A DNA stretch of 64,000 nucleotides from Bacillota bacterium (GCA_017656135.1 JACDOJ010000002.1:1-64000); one strand, 5' to 3'; positions 25,723 to 34,603 are shown, numbered from the stretch's first letter. Numbers and translations are program-made. The notes: generated by a model not told the origin, from the letters alone.

Positions 25723-26820
25723 ATGGCGCCAGCGGGAAAAAAGGTACTGATTGCGATGAGCGGCGGAGTGGACAGTTCAGTGGCCGCCGCTTTGCTTGTG
25801 GAGGCCGGCTACGAGTGTGTAGGAGCCACCATGCAGCTCTGGCCCAGGGCCCTGCCTGGTTTGGAAGAGAATGAGCGGGGTTGCTGCTCTTTGAGCGCAG
25901 TGGAAGACGCCCGGAGGGTTGCGAATCAGCTGGGCATTCCCTATTACGTCCTGAACATGCAGGATGAGTTCGAGGAGCACGTGGTTAAGGATTTCACCGC
26001 TGAGTACCTAGCCGGGAGGACCCCCAACCCCTGTATAGTCTGTAACCGGAAAATAAAGTTTGAGGCTTTTCTGGCCAAAGCCTGCCAGCTGGGATTGGAT
26101 TATATTGCCACCGGTCACTACGCCCGGATTGGTTTCGATGAAGAGAGCCGGCGCTACACTTTGAAAAAAGGGGTCGACCTAGGAAAAGACCAGAGCTATG
26201 TCTTGTACTCCATGACCCAGACCCAGCTCCGGCACACCTTGATGCCCCTGGGTACCTACACCAAAGAGGAAACCCGTCGAATCGCCCAGCGGCTGGGCCT
26301 GAGGACCGCGGGCAAACCCGAAAGCCAGGAGATCTGCTTCATTCCTGATAACGACTACCATCGTTTTCTCCGGGACTACGCTCCAGAGGCCGAAAACCCA
26401 GGCGAGATTGTTAACACCAAAGGCGAGGTCCTGGGTACCCACCGGGGTATCGCCTTCTACACCGTGGGCCAGAGAAGAGGCCTGGGGATTTCCGGCCCGG
26501 AGCCCTACTATGTGGTTAGGCTGGAACCGGAGACCAATCGGGTAGTGGTAGGTACCGCCGAGGAGGTCTTTGCAAAGTCCTGTACCATCGAGAAACTCAA
26601 CTGGGTCTCCATGGCTCCTCCTGAACCGGGGGAGAGTTTTGAGACCGGTGTGAAGATCAGGTACAACGCTTCGGTGGTTTCGGGGGTGGCCACTTTGGTT
26701 GGGCCGGACCGGCTGAAAGTGGAATTCGCCGAACCCCAGCGGGCAGTAACACCTGGGCAAGCCGGTGTCTTGTACCAAGGGGATTTGGTCTTGGGCGGAG
26801 GGACTATAACTGGAACCTGA
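25723..26820 (+). CDS. mnmA: tRNA-specific 2-thiouridylase
   Basis: Makes s2U34 in tRNA-Lys, Glu and Gln with ATP and persulfide sulfur from IscS. 365 residues; ATP-pyrophosphatase loop SGGVDSS (13-19), catalytic cysteines in 'TPNPCIVCNRKIKF' and 'ESQEICFI', and 'GHYAR'. ATG 25723 is used with AGGAG at 25710-25714; the earlier in-frame GTG 25714 overlaps that ribosome site. Last gene of the isc operon. Confidence 0.95.
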   Translation: MAPAGKKVLIAMSGGVDSSVAAALLVEAGYECVGATMQLWPRALPGLEENERGCCSLSAVEDARRVANQLGIPYYVLNMQDEFEEHVVKDFTAEYLAGRTPNPCIVCNRKIKFEAFLAKACQLGLDYIATGHYARIGFDEESRRYTLKKGVDLGKDQSYVLYSMTQTQLRHTLMPLGTYTKEETRRIAQRLGLRTAGKPESQEICFIPDNDYHRFLRDYAPEAENPGEIVNTKGEVLGTHRGIAFYTVGQRRGLGISGPEPYYVVRLEPETNRVVVGTAEEVFAKSCTIEKLNWVSMAPPEPGESFETGVKIRYNASVVSGVATLVGPDRLKVEFAEPQRAVTPGQAGVLYQGDLVLGGGTITGT

Positions 26821-26879
26821 TTCGCCTAATGTTTTTTCCCAAAAGGCTGCATACTAGGCTGTGAAAGGAGAAACCTGGT

Positions 26880-27017
26880 ATGCGTTCTTTCTGGAAGGGA
26901 TTGTTAATCGCTGCCGTTTTAGGTTGCCTTGGGTGGCGGGTCTATGAACACAGAAAAAGGCGAGTCAAGCCTGTATTGTTAAGGGGCCTTTTCAAACTCC
27001 CCAGGCTGATCAGGTAG
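26880..27017 (+). CDS. Small single-pass membrane protein, 45 residues
   Basis: ATG 26880 has a strong AAAGGAG (26865-26871) at a workable distance. The peptide begins MRSFWKGLLIAAVLGCLGWR, one hydrophobic helix, followed by a highly basic tail (HRKRRVKPV and a final LPRLIR). Stop TAG at 27015-27017, 9 nt before the AI-2E-family transporter gene, so it is probably in the same unit. No family recognised. Confidence 0.55.
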   Translation: MRSFWKGLLIAAVLGCLGWRVYEHRKRRVKPVLLRGLFKLPRLIR

Positions 27018-27026
27018 GGTTGGCTC

Positions 27027-28064
27027 ATGGCCTGGCTCTATAGAGAACAACTGTTCTGGCTGGGATTTACTCTCCTGGCCATCTTTCTATTGGTTCTGGT
27101 CAGGGCCATTCTTTTTCCCTTCATCCTAGGAGTTTTCTTGACTTACCTGACCCTGCCGGCAGTGGACGTCCTACAGCGCCGGGAAGTCCCCCGCTGGATC
27201 GCCATCATCATCGTCTACATCAGCCTGGGCATTCTGGTCTGGGCCGGTACATATTACCTTTTGCCTGTGGTCTTGGAGGATCTGAACTCACTTCTGACCA
27301 ACCTCCAGCAGCAGACGGAGAAGCTGGACGGGATGACCCGCTATCTCTACCTGCAGCTGCAACGTTTGGAGCTCCCCGAGACTGTGCGGGGAGGCATTGA
27401 CCAGGGAATAGACTCCCTCCGGCAGTTTCTAGAGAACCTGATCACCAGAGTCATCGACCTCATCATTCAGCTGATTTCTAAGAGTTTCTACCTAGTTTTG
27501 GCTCCTATTCTAGCCTATTACATGACCCGCGACATTGAGGTGGTGAAGAGAACTATCATTGGGGTTTTTCCCCGGAGCTGGCGGCCGGAGGTCATAGCGG
27601 TGGGCCGGGAGATCAACCGGGTTTTGCGTGGTTTCATCCGGGGCCAGCTTCTGGTGAGTTTGTTTGTGGGGGCCAGTGTAACCCTGGGGCTCTTGCTCTT
27701 AGGGGTGCGCTACGCCGTAGTGATCGGGATCGTCGCTGGCATCTTCAACATCATCCCCTATTTTGGCCCGGTGGTGGGGGCTATACCGGCACTTTTGGCC
27801 GCTTCTGCCGATTCCCCAGCGAAGATTTTATATGTTTTGGGACTCTTTTTAGTGGTGAACCAGTTTGAGGCGGCGGTTTTAGCTCCGGTTATCCTCCAGG
27901 AGCAGGTGGGGCTGCATCCTCTTTTGGTCATCTTTGCGGTACTGGCCGGAGGCCACCTCTACGGGATCGTCGGTACCTTGGTGGCTGTTCCCCTGGCAGC
28001 CATCTTTAAAGTCCTTTTCTTTTACTTTCAGGGCAAGCTGGCTCCGGTGGAGGGCCGGAGTTGA
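27027..28064 (+). CDS. AI-2E family transporter (PF01594-like permease)
   Basis: 345-residue polytopic membrane protein with the family architecture: two N-terminal helices ('FPFILGVFLTYLTLPAVD'), an amphipathic region, 'LAPILAYYMTRD', and a C-terminal block with 'GFIRGQLLVSLFVGA', 'GIVAGIFNIIPYFGPVVGAIPA' and 'QLLA/ILQEQVGLHPLLVIFAVLAGG'-type motifs. Family members export autoinducer-2 or act as sodium/proton exporters; no specific substrate can be read here. Its stop codon overlaps the -35 box of the alaS promoter. Confidence 0.88.
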   Translation: MAWLYREQLFWLGFTLLAIFLLVLVRAILFPFILGVFLTYLTLPAVDVLQRREVPRWIAIIIVYISLGILVWAGTYYLLPVVLEDLNSLLTNLQQQTEKLDGMTRYLYLQLQRLELPETVRGGIDQGIDSLRQFLENLITRVIDLIIQLISKSFYLVLAPILAYYMTRDIEVVKRTIIGVFPRSWRPEVIAVGREINRVLRGFIRGQLLVSLFVGASVTLGLLLLGVRYAVVIGIVAGIFNIIPYFGPVVGAIPALLAASADSPAKILYVLGLFLVVNQFEAAVLAPVILQEQVGLHPLLVIFAVLAGGHLYGIVGTLVAVPLAAIFKVLFFYFQGKLAPVEGRS

Positions 28065-28090
28065 CAACCTGGTATTGGCAAAGGTATCAT
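28061..28090 (+). promoter_or_regulatory. Promoter of alaS
   Basis: TTGACA (28061-28066), 18-bp spacer, TATCAT (28085-28090). The leader to the start codon is only about 50 nt, too short for a T-box. Confidence 0.7.
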
Positions 28091-28146
28091 TAGATTCAAG
28101 GTTTTAACAATTAAAATTAGGCGCAAAAGTAGCACGGAGGGTTAAT

Positions 28147-30792
28147 ATGCATAGGCTGTCAGGCAACGAGATCCGGGAGAAATTCCTCGAGTTTTTTGAA
28201 AGCAAAGGTCACCTTAGGTTGCCAGGTGCTTCTCTGATTCCCAAAAACGATCCTACTCTGCTCCTCACCGGAGCCGGGATGGTTCCCTTCAAACCCTATT
28301 TTCTAGGTCAGGAGAAACCCCCGAGAACCCGCATCACCACTTGCCAACCTTGCATTAGGACTCCTGATATTGACCGGGTAGGGTACACCGACCGGCACGG
28401 GACCTTCTTTGAGATGCTGGGTAACTTCTCCTTCGGAGACTACTTCAAATCTGAGGCCATCGCTTGGGCCTGGGAGTTTGTGACCCAGGTTTTTGGGCTA
28501 CCGGAAGATCGGCTGTGGGTGAGCGTCTATGAGAAAGACGATGAGGCCGCAGGGATCTGGCACGAAGAAGTAGGAGTTCCCAAAGAGCGCATCGTCCGCT
28601 TGGGGAAAGATGATAACTTCTGGGAAATCGGGGTCGGACCTTGTGGCCCTTGTTCTGAGATTCACCTGGATCGCGGGCCTGAGCACGGCTGCGGCCGTCC
28701 GGACTGTTCCCCTGGCTGCGACTGTGACCGGTTCATGGAAATCTGGAACCTGGTCTTCATCCAGTTCCGCCGAGATGAAGAAGGCAACTACCACGAACTG
28801 GAGAGCAAAAACATCGATACCGGCATGGGTTTGGAGCGGGCAGCCGTCATCCTCCAGGGCGTAAACAACATTTTCGAAACCGACTTGGTGAAACCGATCC
28901 TGGATAAGGTGGCGGAGCTAGCCGACACCAGCTACGGGGCGGATCCGAAGAAAGATGTTTCCCTGCGGGTCATCACAGACCACGTCCGGGGGATCACCTT
29001 TATGGTCAAGGACGGCATCGTTCCCAGCAATGAGGGAAGGGGCTATGTCCTGCGCCGTTTGTTGCGCCGGGCGGTGCGCCACGGGCGTCTCCTTCAGATC
29101 CAGCTCCCCTTCTTGGCCGAGGTGGTGGAGACGGTGGTCGCTCAGATGGGCCAGGCTTACCCGGACCTGGTGGAACGTAAGGACTACATCTTAAATGTGA
29201 TCTCTCAGGAAGAAGAGAGGTTCCGCCAGACCCTGGACCAGGGTGTGGAGCTTTTAGAGAAAACCTTGGCGGAGTTGAAGTCTAAGGGAAAAGAGGTGCT
29301 GCCGGGGTTTTATGCCTTCCGGCTCTACGATACCTACGGGTTCCCCTTTGAGCTCACCAAGGAGATCGCCGGTGAGGCCGGCTTCAACGTGGATGAAGAC
29401 GGTTTCCACCAGGCCATGGACCAGCAGCGCCAGCGTGCCCGGGAGGCCAGAGGCGACAGCGGCTACGTGGACCTGGAGGAACAGTTCTACACTGACTTGG
29501 CCAAAGAACGGAACCTGCGCTCGAAGTTTGTCGGTTACGACCAAACTACGGCCACTGCCGCCATCACTGCCTTGGTTAAGGACGGCAAGCTCGTAGACAG
29601 CCTCAGTGAAGGTGAAGAAGGACAGGTTGTCTTGGATGTCACCCCCTTCTACGCCGAGAGCGGTGGACAGGTGGCTGACACCGGGAAGATTACCGGAGAA
29701 AACGGCGAACTGGCGGTGACCGATGTCAAACGGGTTGGTGGCAGCCTCATTGCTCACACCGGAAAGGTGAAGAGGGGGCAGCTGGCCACAGGGGATAAGG
29801 TGGAGGCTGAGGTTGCAGCGGCCATCCGGCTGGATACCGCCCGCAATCACACCGCCACCCACCTCTTGCACAAAGCCCTGCGCTCCCTCTTAGGTGAACA
29901 TGCCACTCAGGCCGGTTCGCTAGTGGCCCCCGAGTACCTGCGTTTTGACTTCCAACACTATGCCGCTCTCACCCCTGAACAGCTGGCCGAAGTGGAGGAG
30001 AGGGTGAACGCTGAGATCCTGGCGAACCACCCGGTGACCACAGAAGTCACCTCTTATCAAGAAGCAGTGGATAAAGGGGCCATGGCTCTCTTTGGCGAAA
30101 AGTACGGGGATCGGGTCCGGGTGGTGCAGGTCGGCTCCTACTCTACCGAGCTCTGTGGGGGCACCCACGTCTGCAGTACCGGACAGATTGGCCTCTTCAA
30201 GATCATTTCCGAGAGCGGGGTGGCAGCTGGCACCCGCCGGATTGAGGCTCTCACCGGCCGCCATGCCCTCCGGTGGTTAAATGAACGCAACCGGCTGTTG
30301 GAAGGGGTGGCCTCTCAGCTTAAGGTCAACCCGGAACAGGTCCAAAGTAAAGTCGCTCGCTTAGTGGAGAATTTGAAATCCGCCGAGAAGGAGCTGAAGA
30401 ACCTCAAACACCAACTAGCTCAGGAGGAGCTGGATAACCCCGCTGAGCTCGCCCAGGATGTGCAAGGGGTAAAGCTCTTAGCCAGGCGGATCGATGATTT
30501 GGATGTGCCTGGCATGCGCAACCTCGTGGACGAACTCCGGGCCAAGCTCGGTAGCGGCGTGGTGGTTCTGGGCAGCGCTGCCGGGGGCAAAGTTGTGCTG
30601 GTCGCCGGCGCCACCAAGGACGTAGTGGAAAATGGCATCCACGCCGGAAAACTGGTGGGAGCCCTGGCCAAGCTGGTCGGGGGCGGCGGTGGTGGCCGTC
30701 CGGATATGGCCCAAGCCGGAGGTAAGGATCCGGCCAAACTTGATGAAGCTTTGGCCAGTGCTGCACAGGTCCTAGCGGAACAGTTGTCCTAA
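28147..30792 (+). CDS. alaS: Alanyl-tRNA synthetase
   Basis: 881 residues, full bacterial length. Class II core ('FFESKGHLRLPGASLIP', 'HTFFEMLGNFSFGDYF'-type motif 2, 'GMGLERAAVILQG'), the editing domain with zinc ligands in 'NHTATHLLHKAL' (near 567) and 'LCGGTHVCSTGQIGLF' (near 670), and a C-terminal DHHA1-type domain with a glycine-rich 'GGGGGGRPDMAQAGGKDP' segment. AGCACGGAGGG precedes ATG. Unlike many Firmicutes alaS genes it lacks a T-box, which is interesting given the alanine-type T-boxes at 34.1-34.6 kb. Confidence 0.98.
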   Translation: MHRLSGNEIREKFLEFFESKGHLRLPGASLIPKNDPTLLLTGAGMVPFKPYFLGQEKPPRTRITTCQPCIRTPDIDRVGYTDRHGTFFEMLGNFSFGDYFKSEAIAWAWEFVTQVFGLPEDRLWVSVYEKDDEAAGIWHEEVGVPKERIVRLGKDDNFWEIGVGPCGPCSEIHLDRGPEHGCGRPDCSPGCDCDRFMEIWNLVFIQFRRDEEGNYHELESKNIDTGMGLERAAVILQGVNNIFETDLVKPILDKVAELADTSYGADPKKDVSLRVITDHVRGITFMVKDGIVPSNEGRGYVLRRLLRRAVRHGRLLQIQLPFLAEVVETVVAQMGQAYPDLVERKDYILNVISQEEERFRQTLDQGVELLEKTLAELKSKGKEVLPGFYAFRLYDTYGFPFELTKEIAGEAGFNVDEDGFHQAMDQQRQRAREARGDSGYVDLEEQFYTDLAKERNLRSKFVGYDQTTATAAITALVKDGKLVDSLSEGEEGQVVLDVTPFYAESGGQVADTGKITGENGELAVTDVKRVGGSLIAHTGKVKRGQLATGDKVEAEVAAAIRLDTARNHTATHLLHKALRSLLGEHATQAGSLVAPEYLRFDFQHYAALTPEQLAEVEERVNAEILANHPVTTEVTSYQEAVDKGAMALFGEKYGDRVRVVQVGSYSTELCGGTHVCSTGQIGLFKIISESGVAAGTRRIEALTGRHALRWLNERNRLLEGVASQLKVNPEQVQSKVARLVENLKSAEKELKNLKHQLAQEELDNPAELAQDVQGVKLLARRIDDLDVPGMRNLVDELRAKLGSGVVVLGSAAGGKVVLVAGATKDVVENGIHAGKLVGALAKLVGGGGGGRPDMAQAGGKDPAKLDEALASAAQVLAEQLS

Positions 30793-30805
30793 GGAGGCAG
30801 CCGGT

Positions 30806-32239
30806 ATGCGGGTAGGGGAAATCACCCGGATTGTGGTGGGCCCTGATGACCAGGTTAACCACCTGGTCAGAAAGATCAACGCCGCCAAGGGCGAGATCGT
30901 CGTGTTGGAAGTGCCTGTTTCCACCAGGGTCACTGACTCCGGTGCCAATTTACGCCTGCTCAAATTTTACGCCGAACGGGCTGGGAAAGAGCTCTACCTC
31001 GCTACCGACCTTCCTGAGGTTTTGGCGAGAGCAGCCGAACACGGCGTGCAGATCTACACCCCTGAGAAGGCTTTGGAGACGGTCCGCCGCAGTGAAACTC
31101 GCCGGGCCCAAAGGCAGTTTAGGCCCCGCTGGTATCACCTTCTGGGTCTTCCCCTGCTGATTGTAGCCATCGCTGTTTACACCCTCTACGCCCCTGAACC
31201 TGTTAAGGTGGTTTTGATTCCTACAGTCCGGCCCTACCAGGGCAGTTTTCAGGTTCCCTTGAGCGAGCTGAAGCTAGAGACCATTGAGGCTCAGTTCACC
31301 CTAGGCCATCAGCTGGCAGCCAGCGGGCGCGCTACCCAAGGGGTGGCCCATGCCAAAGGCAGGGTGATTTTCTTCAATGATTCCGCCGACCCGGTCCAGG
31401 TACCTGCCGGAACAGTTGTCGCTACCGCCGGTGACGTGCGCTATCAAACTACCGCTTCCGTCCGGGTCCCCGGCCGCCAGCCCGAGTTTTTCCACGATAT
31501 CCCGGTGGGAGTCCGGGCCGGGCAAGCCGAGGTCGGGGTAAGGGCGGTGGAGCCCGGCACAGAAGGCAATGTCGCTACCGGCCGGATCACCAAAGTACCC
31601 GCCTTTCCTGAACTGAAGGTGGTTAACCCGGAGCCGGTTACCGGCGGAGCCGAACGGACTTTGACGGTGGTTACCGAGGAAGACCTGGCGGCCCTCAAAG
31701 ACCAGTTGGCCCGCTTAGCTGCTGAACAGGCTGAAGCCGAGCTGAAACTGGCCGCAGGAGAAGGGCGGGAACTGCTTTTGGCTACTTTAGACAGGGAATT
31801 CAGCCAGATCCAACTGACCCCGAAACCGGGAGAGCAGGCCGGAACCGCTCAGGGAAAAGCTATGGTCCGAGCCAGCTGTCAAGGGGTGGACCGAAAAGAG
31901 CTTTCTTCCTACCTCACCCAATTGGTCTTAGACGAATTGGATAAAATCGGTGAGACCCTGGCCACGCCGGTGGAGCTGGTTTCCCTTCGCTTGGAGCCGG
32001 AAGGCAGGCTCTTCTGTCAGGTGGAGGCCATCGCCCGGCCGGTTTTGTTTCCTGTCAAATTAGCCAAGATGGTCACCGGTCTGCCTCTGGATGAGGCCTC
32101 CGCTGCCCTTGCTGCCCTGGAGAACATCAGTTCGGTGGAAATTGAAGCCGGAGAGAGAAAGAGGATGCCCCTCTTTTATCAGTTCATTCAGGTAGAGATC
32201 ACTTCTCCCACAGAGGAAGCTGTGTCCGGTGGAGTATAG
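30806..32239 (+). CDS. Membrane-anchored baseplate J/gp47-like protein
   Basis: 477 residues. Residues 1-95 are a soluble cytoplasmic domain ('IVVGPDDQVNHLVRKINAA', alternating helix-strand pattern). A single hydrophobic helix spans about 111-130. The remainder is beta-rich and extracellular, with 'GRVIFFNDSADPVQVPAGTVV' and 'VGVRAGQAEVGVRAVEPGTEGN', the pattern that places such proteins in the baseplate J/gp47 family (PF04865). There are no phage genes around, so this is a cell-envelope protein of unknown role rather than a virion part. GGAGGCAG precedes ATG; cotranscribed with alaS and overlapping the next gene by 11 nt. Confidence 0.55.
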   Translation: MRVGEITRIVVGPDDQVNHLVRKINAAKGEIVVLEVPVSTRVTDSGANLRLLKFYAERAGKELYLATDLPEVLARAAEHGVQIYTPEKALETVRRSETRRAQRQFRPRWYHLLGLPLLIVAIAVYTLYAPEPVKVVLIPTVRPYQGSFQVPLSELKLETIEAQFTLGHQLAASGRATQGVAHAKGRVIFFNDSADPVQVPAGTVVATAGDVRYQTTASVRVPGRQPEFFHDIPVGVRAGQAEVGVRAVEPGTEGNVATGRITKVPAFPELKVVNPEPVTGGAERTLTVVTEEDLAALKDQLARLAAEQAEAELKLAAGEGRELLLATLDREFSQIQLTPKPGEQAGTAQGKAMVRASCQGVDRKELSSYLTQLVLDELDKIGETLATPVELVSLRLEPEGRLFCQVEAIARPVLFPVKLAKMVTGLPLDEASAALAALENISSVEIEAGERKRMPLFYQFIQVEITSPTEEAVSGGV

Positions 32240-33176
32240 AGAGCTGGGAAAGACCGGTCTTAAAGTCTCCCGCCTTTGTTTTGGCAGTTTAGGTCTGGGG
32301 CCGCTCCAAGGAAACTTGCCGGTGGCGGAAGGAGCCCGGCTAATTAGGCTCGCTCTTCAAAAAGGCGTCAATTTCATTGATACCGCCGAGTACTACCGCA
32401 ATTACCGGTACATCAGGGAGGCCCTGGCCGGTTTCACCGGTGAGGTTCACCTGGCCAGCAAATCCTATGCTTCAACCGGCGCGGAAATGGAAGCCAGCCT
32501 CAAGTACGCCCTTCGTGAACTAGGAGTCGACAGGCTTTCTCTTTTTCTCCTCCATGAGCAAGAGTCAGCACACACTCTGAAAGGGCACCGCGGCGCCTTA
32601 GAGCAGTTGGTTAAAGCGAAGACCAAAGGAATTATTCAGGCTGTTGGGGTTTCCACCCACTATGTGGCAGGAGTGAGGGCCGCTGCTCTGACCCCGGAGA
32701 TCGATGTCATTCACCCCCTGATCAATATAGCGGGGATCGGCATCGTTGACGGCACCCGGGAAGAGATGCTGGAGGCCATCGCCTTCGCCCGCCAGATGGG
32801 CAAGGGCATCTACGGCATGAAGGCCCTCGCCGGTGGGCACCTCCACCGCCAGGCCGAAAAGGCTCTGAGGTGGGCCTTTGACCTCGATCTTCTGGACTCG
32901 GTGGCTGTGGGAATGAAGAGCACCGCCGAGGTTGAGGCTAATATTGCCCTTGTGAACAAGGAAGTTAGGGCAGCTCGCTTGTTGGCTGAGGCCGCAGGCC
33001 GACAAAAACGCCTCTTGGTGGAAGAGTGGTGTCAGGGTTGTGGGGCCTGTGTGGCCAGATGCCCAAGTAAGGCGCTGGTGATCTCCGGTGGCAGGGCGAC
33101 AGTGGATCCGACCAAGTGCGTTCTCTGCGGGTACTGCGGCCCGGTCTGTCCGGAATTCGCTTTGAAAATAATCTGA
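32229..33176 (+). CDS. Aldo/keto reductase with C-terminal 2x[4Fe-4S] ferredoxin domain
   Basis: 315 residues. The N-terminal 260 residues are an AKR barrel ('YRELGKTGLKVSRLCFGS', catalytic 'FIDTAEYYRNY', 'KSYAS', 'LFLLHEQ'). The last 50 carry two clusters, CQGCGACVARCP and CVLCGYCGPVCP, so electrons probably come from or go to ferredoxin rather than only NADPH. The class is common in anaerobes; substrate unknown. GTG 32229 lies inside the previous gene, giving an 11-nt overlap. Confidence 0.9.
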   Translation: MEYRELGKTGLKVSRLCFGSLGLGPLQGNLPVAEGARLIRLALQKGVNFIDTAEYYRNYRYIREALAGFTGEVHLASKSYASTGAEMEASLKYALRELGVDRLSLFLLHEQESAHTLKGHRGALEQLVKAKTKGIIQAVGVSTHYVAGVRAAALTPEIDVIHPLINIAGIGIVDGTREEMLEAIAFARQMGKGIYGMKALAGGHLHRQAEKALRWAFDLDLLDSVAVGMKSTAEVEANIALVNKEVRAARLLAEAAGRQKRLLVEEWCQGCGACVARCPSKALVISGGRATVDPTKCVLCGYCGPVCPEFALKII

Positions 33177-33192
33177 GGTGGGAGCGGGTTCT

Positions 33193-33642
33193 ATGCGCAT
33201 CATGGCCCTGGATGTGGGCACTAAACGCATTGGTGTGGCCATCACCGACCCTCTGGGGATGCTGGCCCAGCCCCTGACGGTGGTTCAGAGGAAGAGTGAC
33301 GAAGCCGCGATTGAAGAGATTTTGAAACTGATTGCCGAAAAGGGGGTCGGGGAAGTGGTGGTAGGCTTACCTAGGAGGACCGACGGCAGTGAGGGCCCGG
33401 AAGCTGCTGCTGTGCGGCAGTTTGCGGCTAAACTGCAGGAGAGGTGCAATGCCCCCCTCGCCTGGTATGATGAGCGGCTGACTACCGCTCTCGCTCAGAA
33501 TGTTTTGCTGGAGGCCGACCTCTCCCGGGCCAAGCGCAAGAAAGTTGTGGACCAGGTGGCTGCCTCTGTGATCTTACAGGGGTACCTGGAATATAGAGGA
33601 ACGGGTCTCGGAAAGAATACCCGTATCAAAAACGAGGAGTGA
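33193..33642 (+). CDS. ruvX: Holliday junction resolvase-like RuvX/YqgF
   Basis: 149-residue RNase H-fold nuclease involved in 16S rRNA 5' maturation and implicated in recombination. Motifs 'MALDVGTKRIGVAITDP', 'VVVGLPRRTDGSEGP', 'WYDERLTTALAQ' and the terminal 'KKVVDQVAASVILQGYLE' carry the acidic active site. ATG 33193 is preferred over ATG 33178 because GGTGGGAG fits the former. Locus alaS-ruvX-DUF1292 matches Bacillus alaS-yrzL-yrrK-yrzB. Confidence 0.93.
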   Translation: MRIMALDVGTKRIGVAITDPLGMLAQPLTVVQRKSDEAAIEEILKLIAEKGVGEVVVGLPRRTDGSEGPEAAAVRQFAAKLQERCNAPLAWYDERLTTALAQNVLLEADLSRAKRKKVVDQVAASVILQGYLEYRGTGLGKNTRIKNEE

Positions 33643-33647
33643 TTGTT

Positions 33648-33920
33648 GTGACTGAGGAAAACATGGATACTTTGACTTTGGTGGATGAAGAAGGTCAGGA
33701 GCACGAGTTTCAGCTTTTGAACATGCTGGAGATTAAAGATAAACGCTACGCCGTCTTGATCCCCTTAGATGAAGAGGACAATGACAAAGAGGAAGGAACC
33801 GCTGTGGTCTTGAGGGTGGAAGAAGATGAGAACGGCGAGGAATACTTAACAGACATCGCTGACGATGAGGAGTTCAACATGGTTGTAGAGGCTTTAGAGG
33901 CCCTGGATGCAGCTGAGTAG
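33648..33920 (+). CDS. DUF1292 family protein (YrzB-like)
   Basis: 90-residue very acidic protein ('EFQLLNMLEIKDKRYAVLIPL', 'EEDENGEEYLTDIADDEEF'), the DUF1292 signature. GAGGAG at about 33633-33638 supports GTG 33648 (or ATG 33663) rather than GTG 33639. Function unknown; normally located between ruvX and mltG, but here mltG is 6.1 kb further on. Confidence 0.88.
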   Translation: MTEENMDTLTLVDEEGQEHEFQLLNMLEIKDKRYAVLIPLDEEDNDKEEGTAVVLRVEEDENGEEYLTDIADDEEFNMVVEALEALDAAE

Positions 33921-33961
33921 CCACCTTTTTCCTCTTAGTTTACATTTGGAGGTTGCTGGAC

Positions 33962-34000
33962 CTGACCCACGAATCGTTGCCACAGACAACTCGGGGTCAG
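33962..34000 (+). repeat. Inverted repeat upstream of T-box promoter
   Basis: CTGACCC-A-CGA (33962-33972) and TCG-GGGTCAG (33991-34000) are complementary arms of 10 bp with one bulged base. There is no T-run, so it is not a terminator; it ends 4 nt before the -35 of the next promoter and could be a protein-binding site. Confidence 0.4.
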
Positions 34001-34003
34001 TGA

Positions 34004-34032
34004 TTGACAGGAATAGCGCTATATGATATAGT
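34004..34032 (+). promoter_or_regulatory. Promoter of the tandem T-box leader
   Basis: Consensus TTGACA (34004-34009), 17-bp spacer, TATAGT (34027-34032); transcription should start near 34039, about 30 nt before Stem I of the first T-box. Confidence 0.8.
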
Positions 34033-34067
34033 ATCACCTAAAATAAAAGTAAATCTTAATATAAATG

Positions 34068-34329
34068 GCGATGACAGGGCGAAGGGAAAAATGCTTTGCT
34101 TAAAGAGAGCCGGGTATGGTGGGAACCGGTACAGGTATTTTCCCAAGCCACCCTGGAGCTGGAGGCGAAAGGATCTATCCCCAAGTCTCCCGGCCGGTGA
34201 AAATCCGGGAGCGTCCGTTAACGCGCCGAACTGGAAGATGCCAGTTCTTGAGGCCGAAAGCCGCGAGGTGCCGGTGAAGAGGGTGGTAACGCGAGTCTCC
34301 TCGCCCCTTGTAGGGTGAGGAGTTTTTTA
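34068..34329 (+). promoter_or_regulatory. T-box riboswitch 1 (specifier GCC, alanine)
   Basis: Stem I: GA-motif GATGA (34070-34074), CAGGG (34075-34079) pairing CCCTG (34151-34155), specifier loop CGAA opposite AAGCCA (34145-34150), GGGAAAA (34084-34090) pairing TTTTCCC (34138-34144), then the AGAGAG bulge and GGTGGGAACC distal loop. The specifier is read as GCC (34147-34149), flanked by A, which would pair with tRNA-Ala(GGC). T-box sequence AGGGTGGTAACGCG (34280-34293) deviates slightly from ACCGCG; its TGGT would pair with an ACCA acceptor end. Terminator CTCCTCGCCC / GGGTGAGGAG (34297-34322) plus T6. Confidence 0.85.
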
Positions 34330-34353
34330 TTTCCAGAATATACTTAGACGGGC

Positions 34354-34589
34354 TATGAAGGGACTAAATCAACGGCAGGGATCCCAGAGAGGCAGCGGCA
34401 GGTGTGAGCTGCCATCCCCCCGGGTGATGCGCCATCCCGGAGCCTTGGGCGATGAGTCCACGGTGGGCACCGTTACCGCCTGCACGGCTAAGCCGTCGCG
34501 AGCGACCGGAACCAAAACGGTAAGCAGAGTGGTACCGCGGGAAGCACCTCGTCTCTGTAACAGGAGACCGAGGTGCTTATTTTTTTTAA
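34354..34589 (+). promoter_or_regulatory. T-box riboswitch 2 (specifier GCC, alanine), tandem copy
   Basis: Second complete leader 25 nt after the first. Stem I: TATGA (34354-34358), GGGA (34360-34363) pairing TCCC (34435-34438), specifier loop CTAA opposite GCGCCA, ATCA (34368-34371) pairing TGAT (34425-34428), CGG/CCG and GGGAT/ATCCC above, then AGAGAGG and the distal loop. Specifier GCC (34431-34433) followed by A, the same as copy 1. T-box GAGTGGTACCGCGGG (34527-34541). Terminator AAGCACCTC-GTCTC / GAGAC-C-GAGGTGCTT (34542-34578) with T8. Sequence is otherwise unlike copy 1, so this is not a recent duplication. Confidence 0.85.
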
Positions 34590-34603
34590 TGGAGGTATAT
34601 GTT

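Noticed and set aside
32598-33245. 215-codon open frame on the minus strand
   Set aside because: Antisense to the aldo/keto reductase gene, whose domains are clear.
34355-34603. Long in-frame extension of the aminotransferase upstream of ATG 34604 (83 extra codons)
   Set aside because: The region is the second T-box leader with its terminator; the extension is arginine/serine-rich and unrelated to aminotransferases, and GGAGGT precedes ATG 34604.
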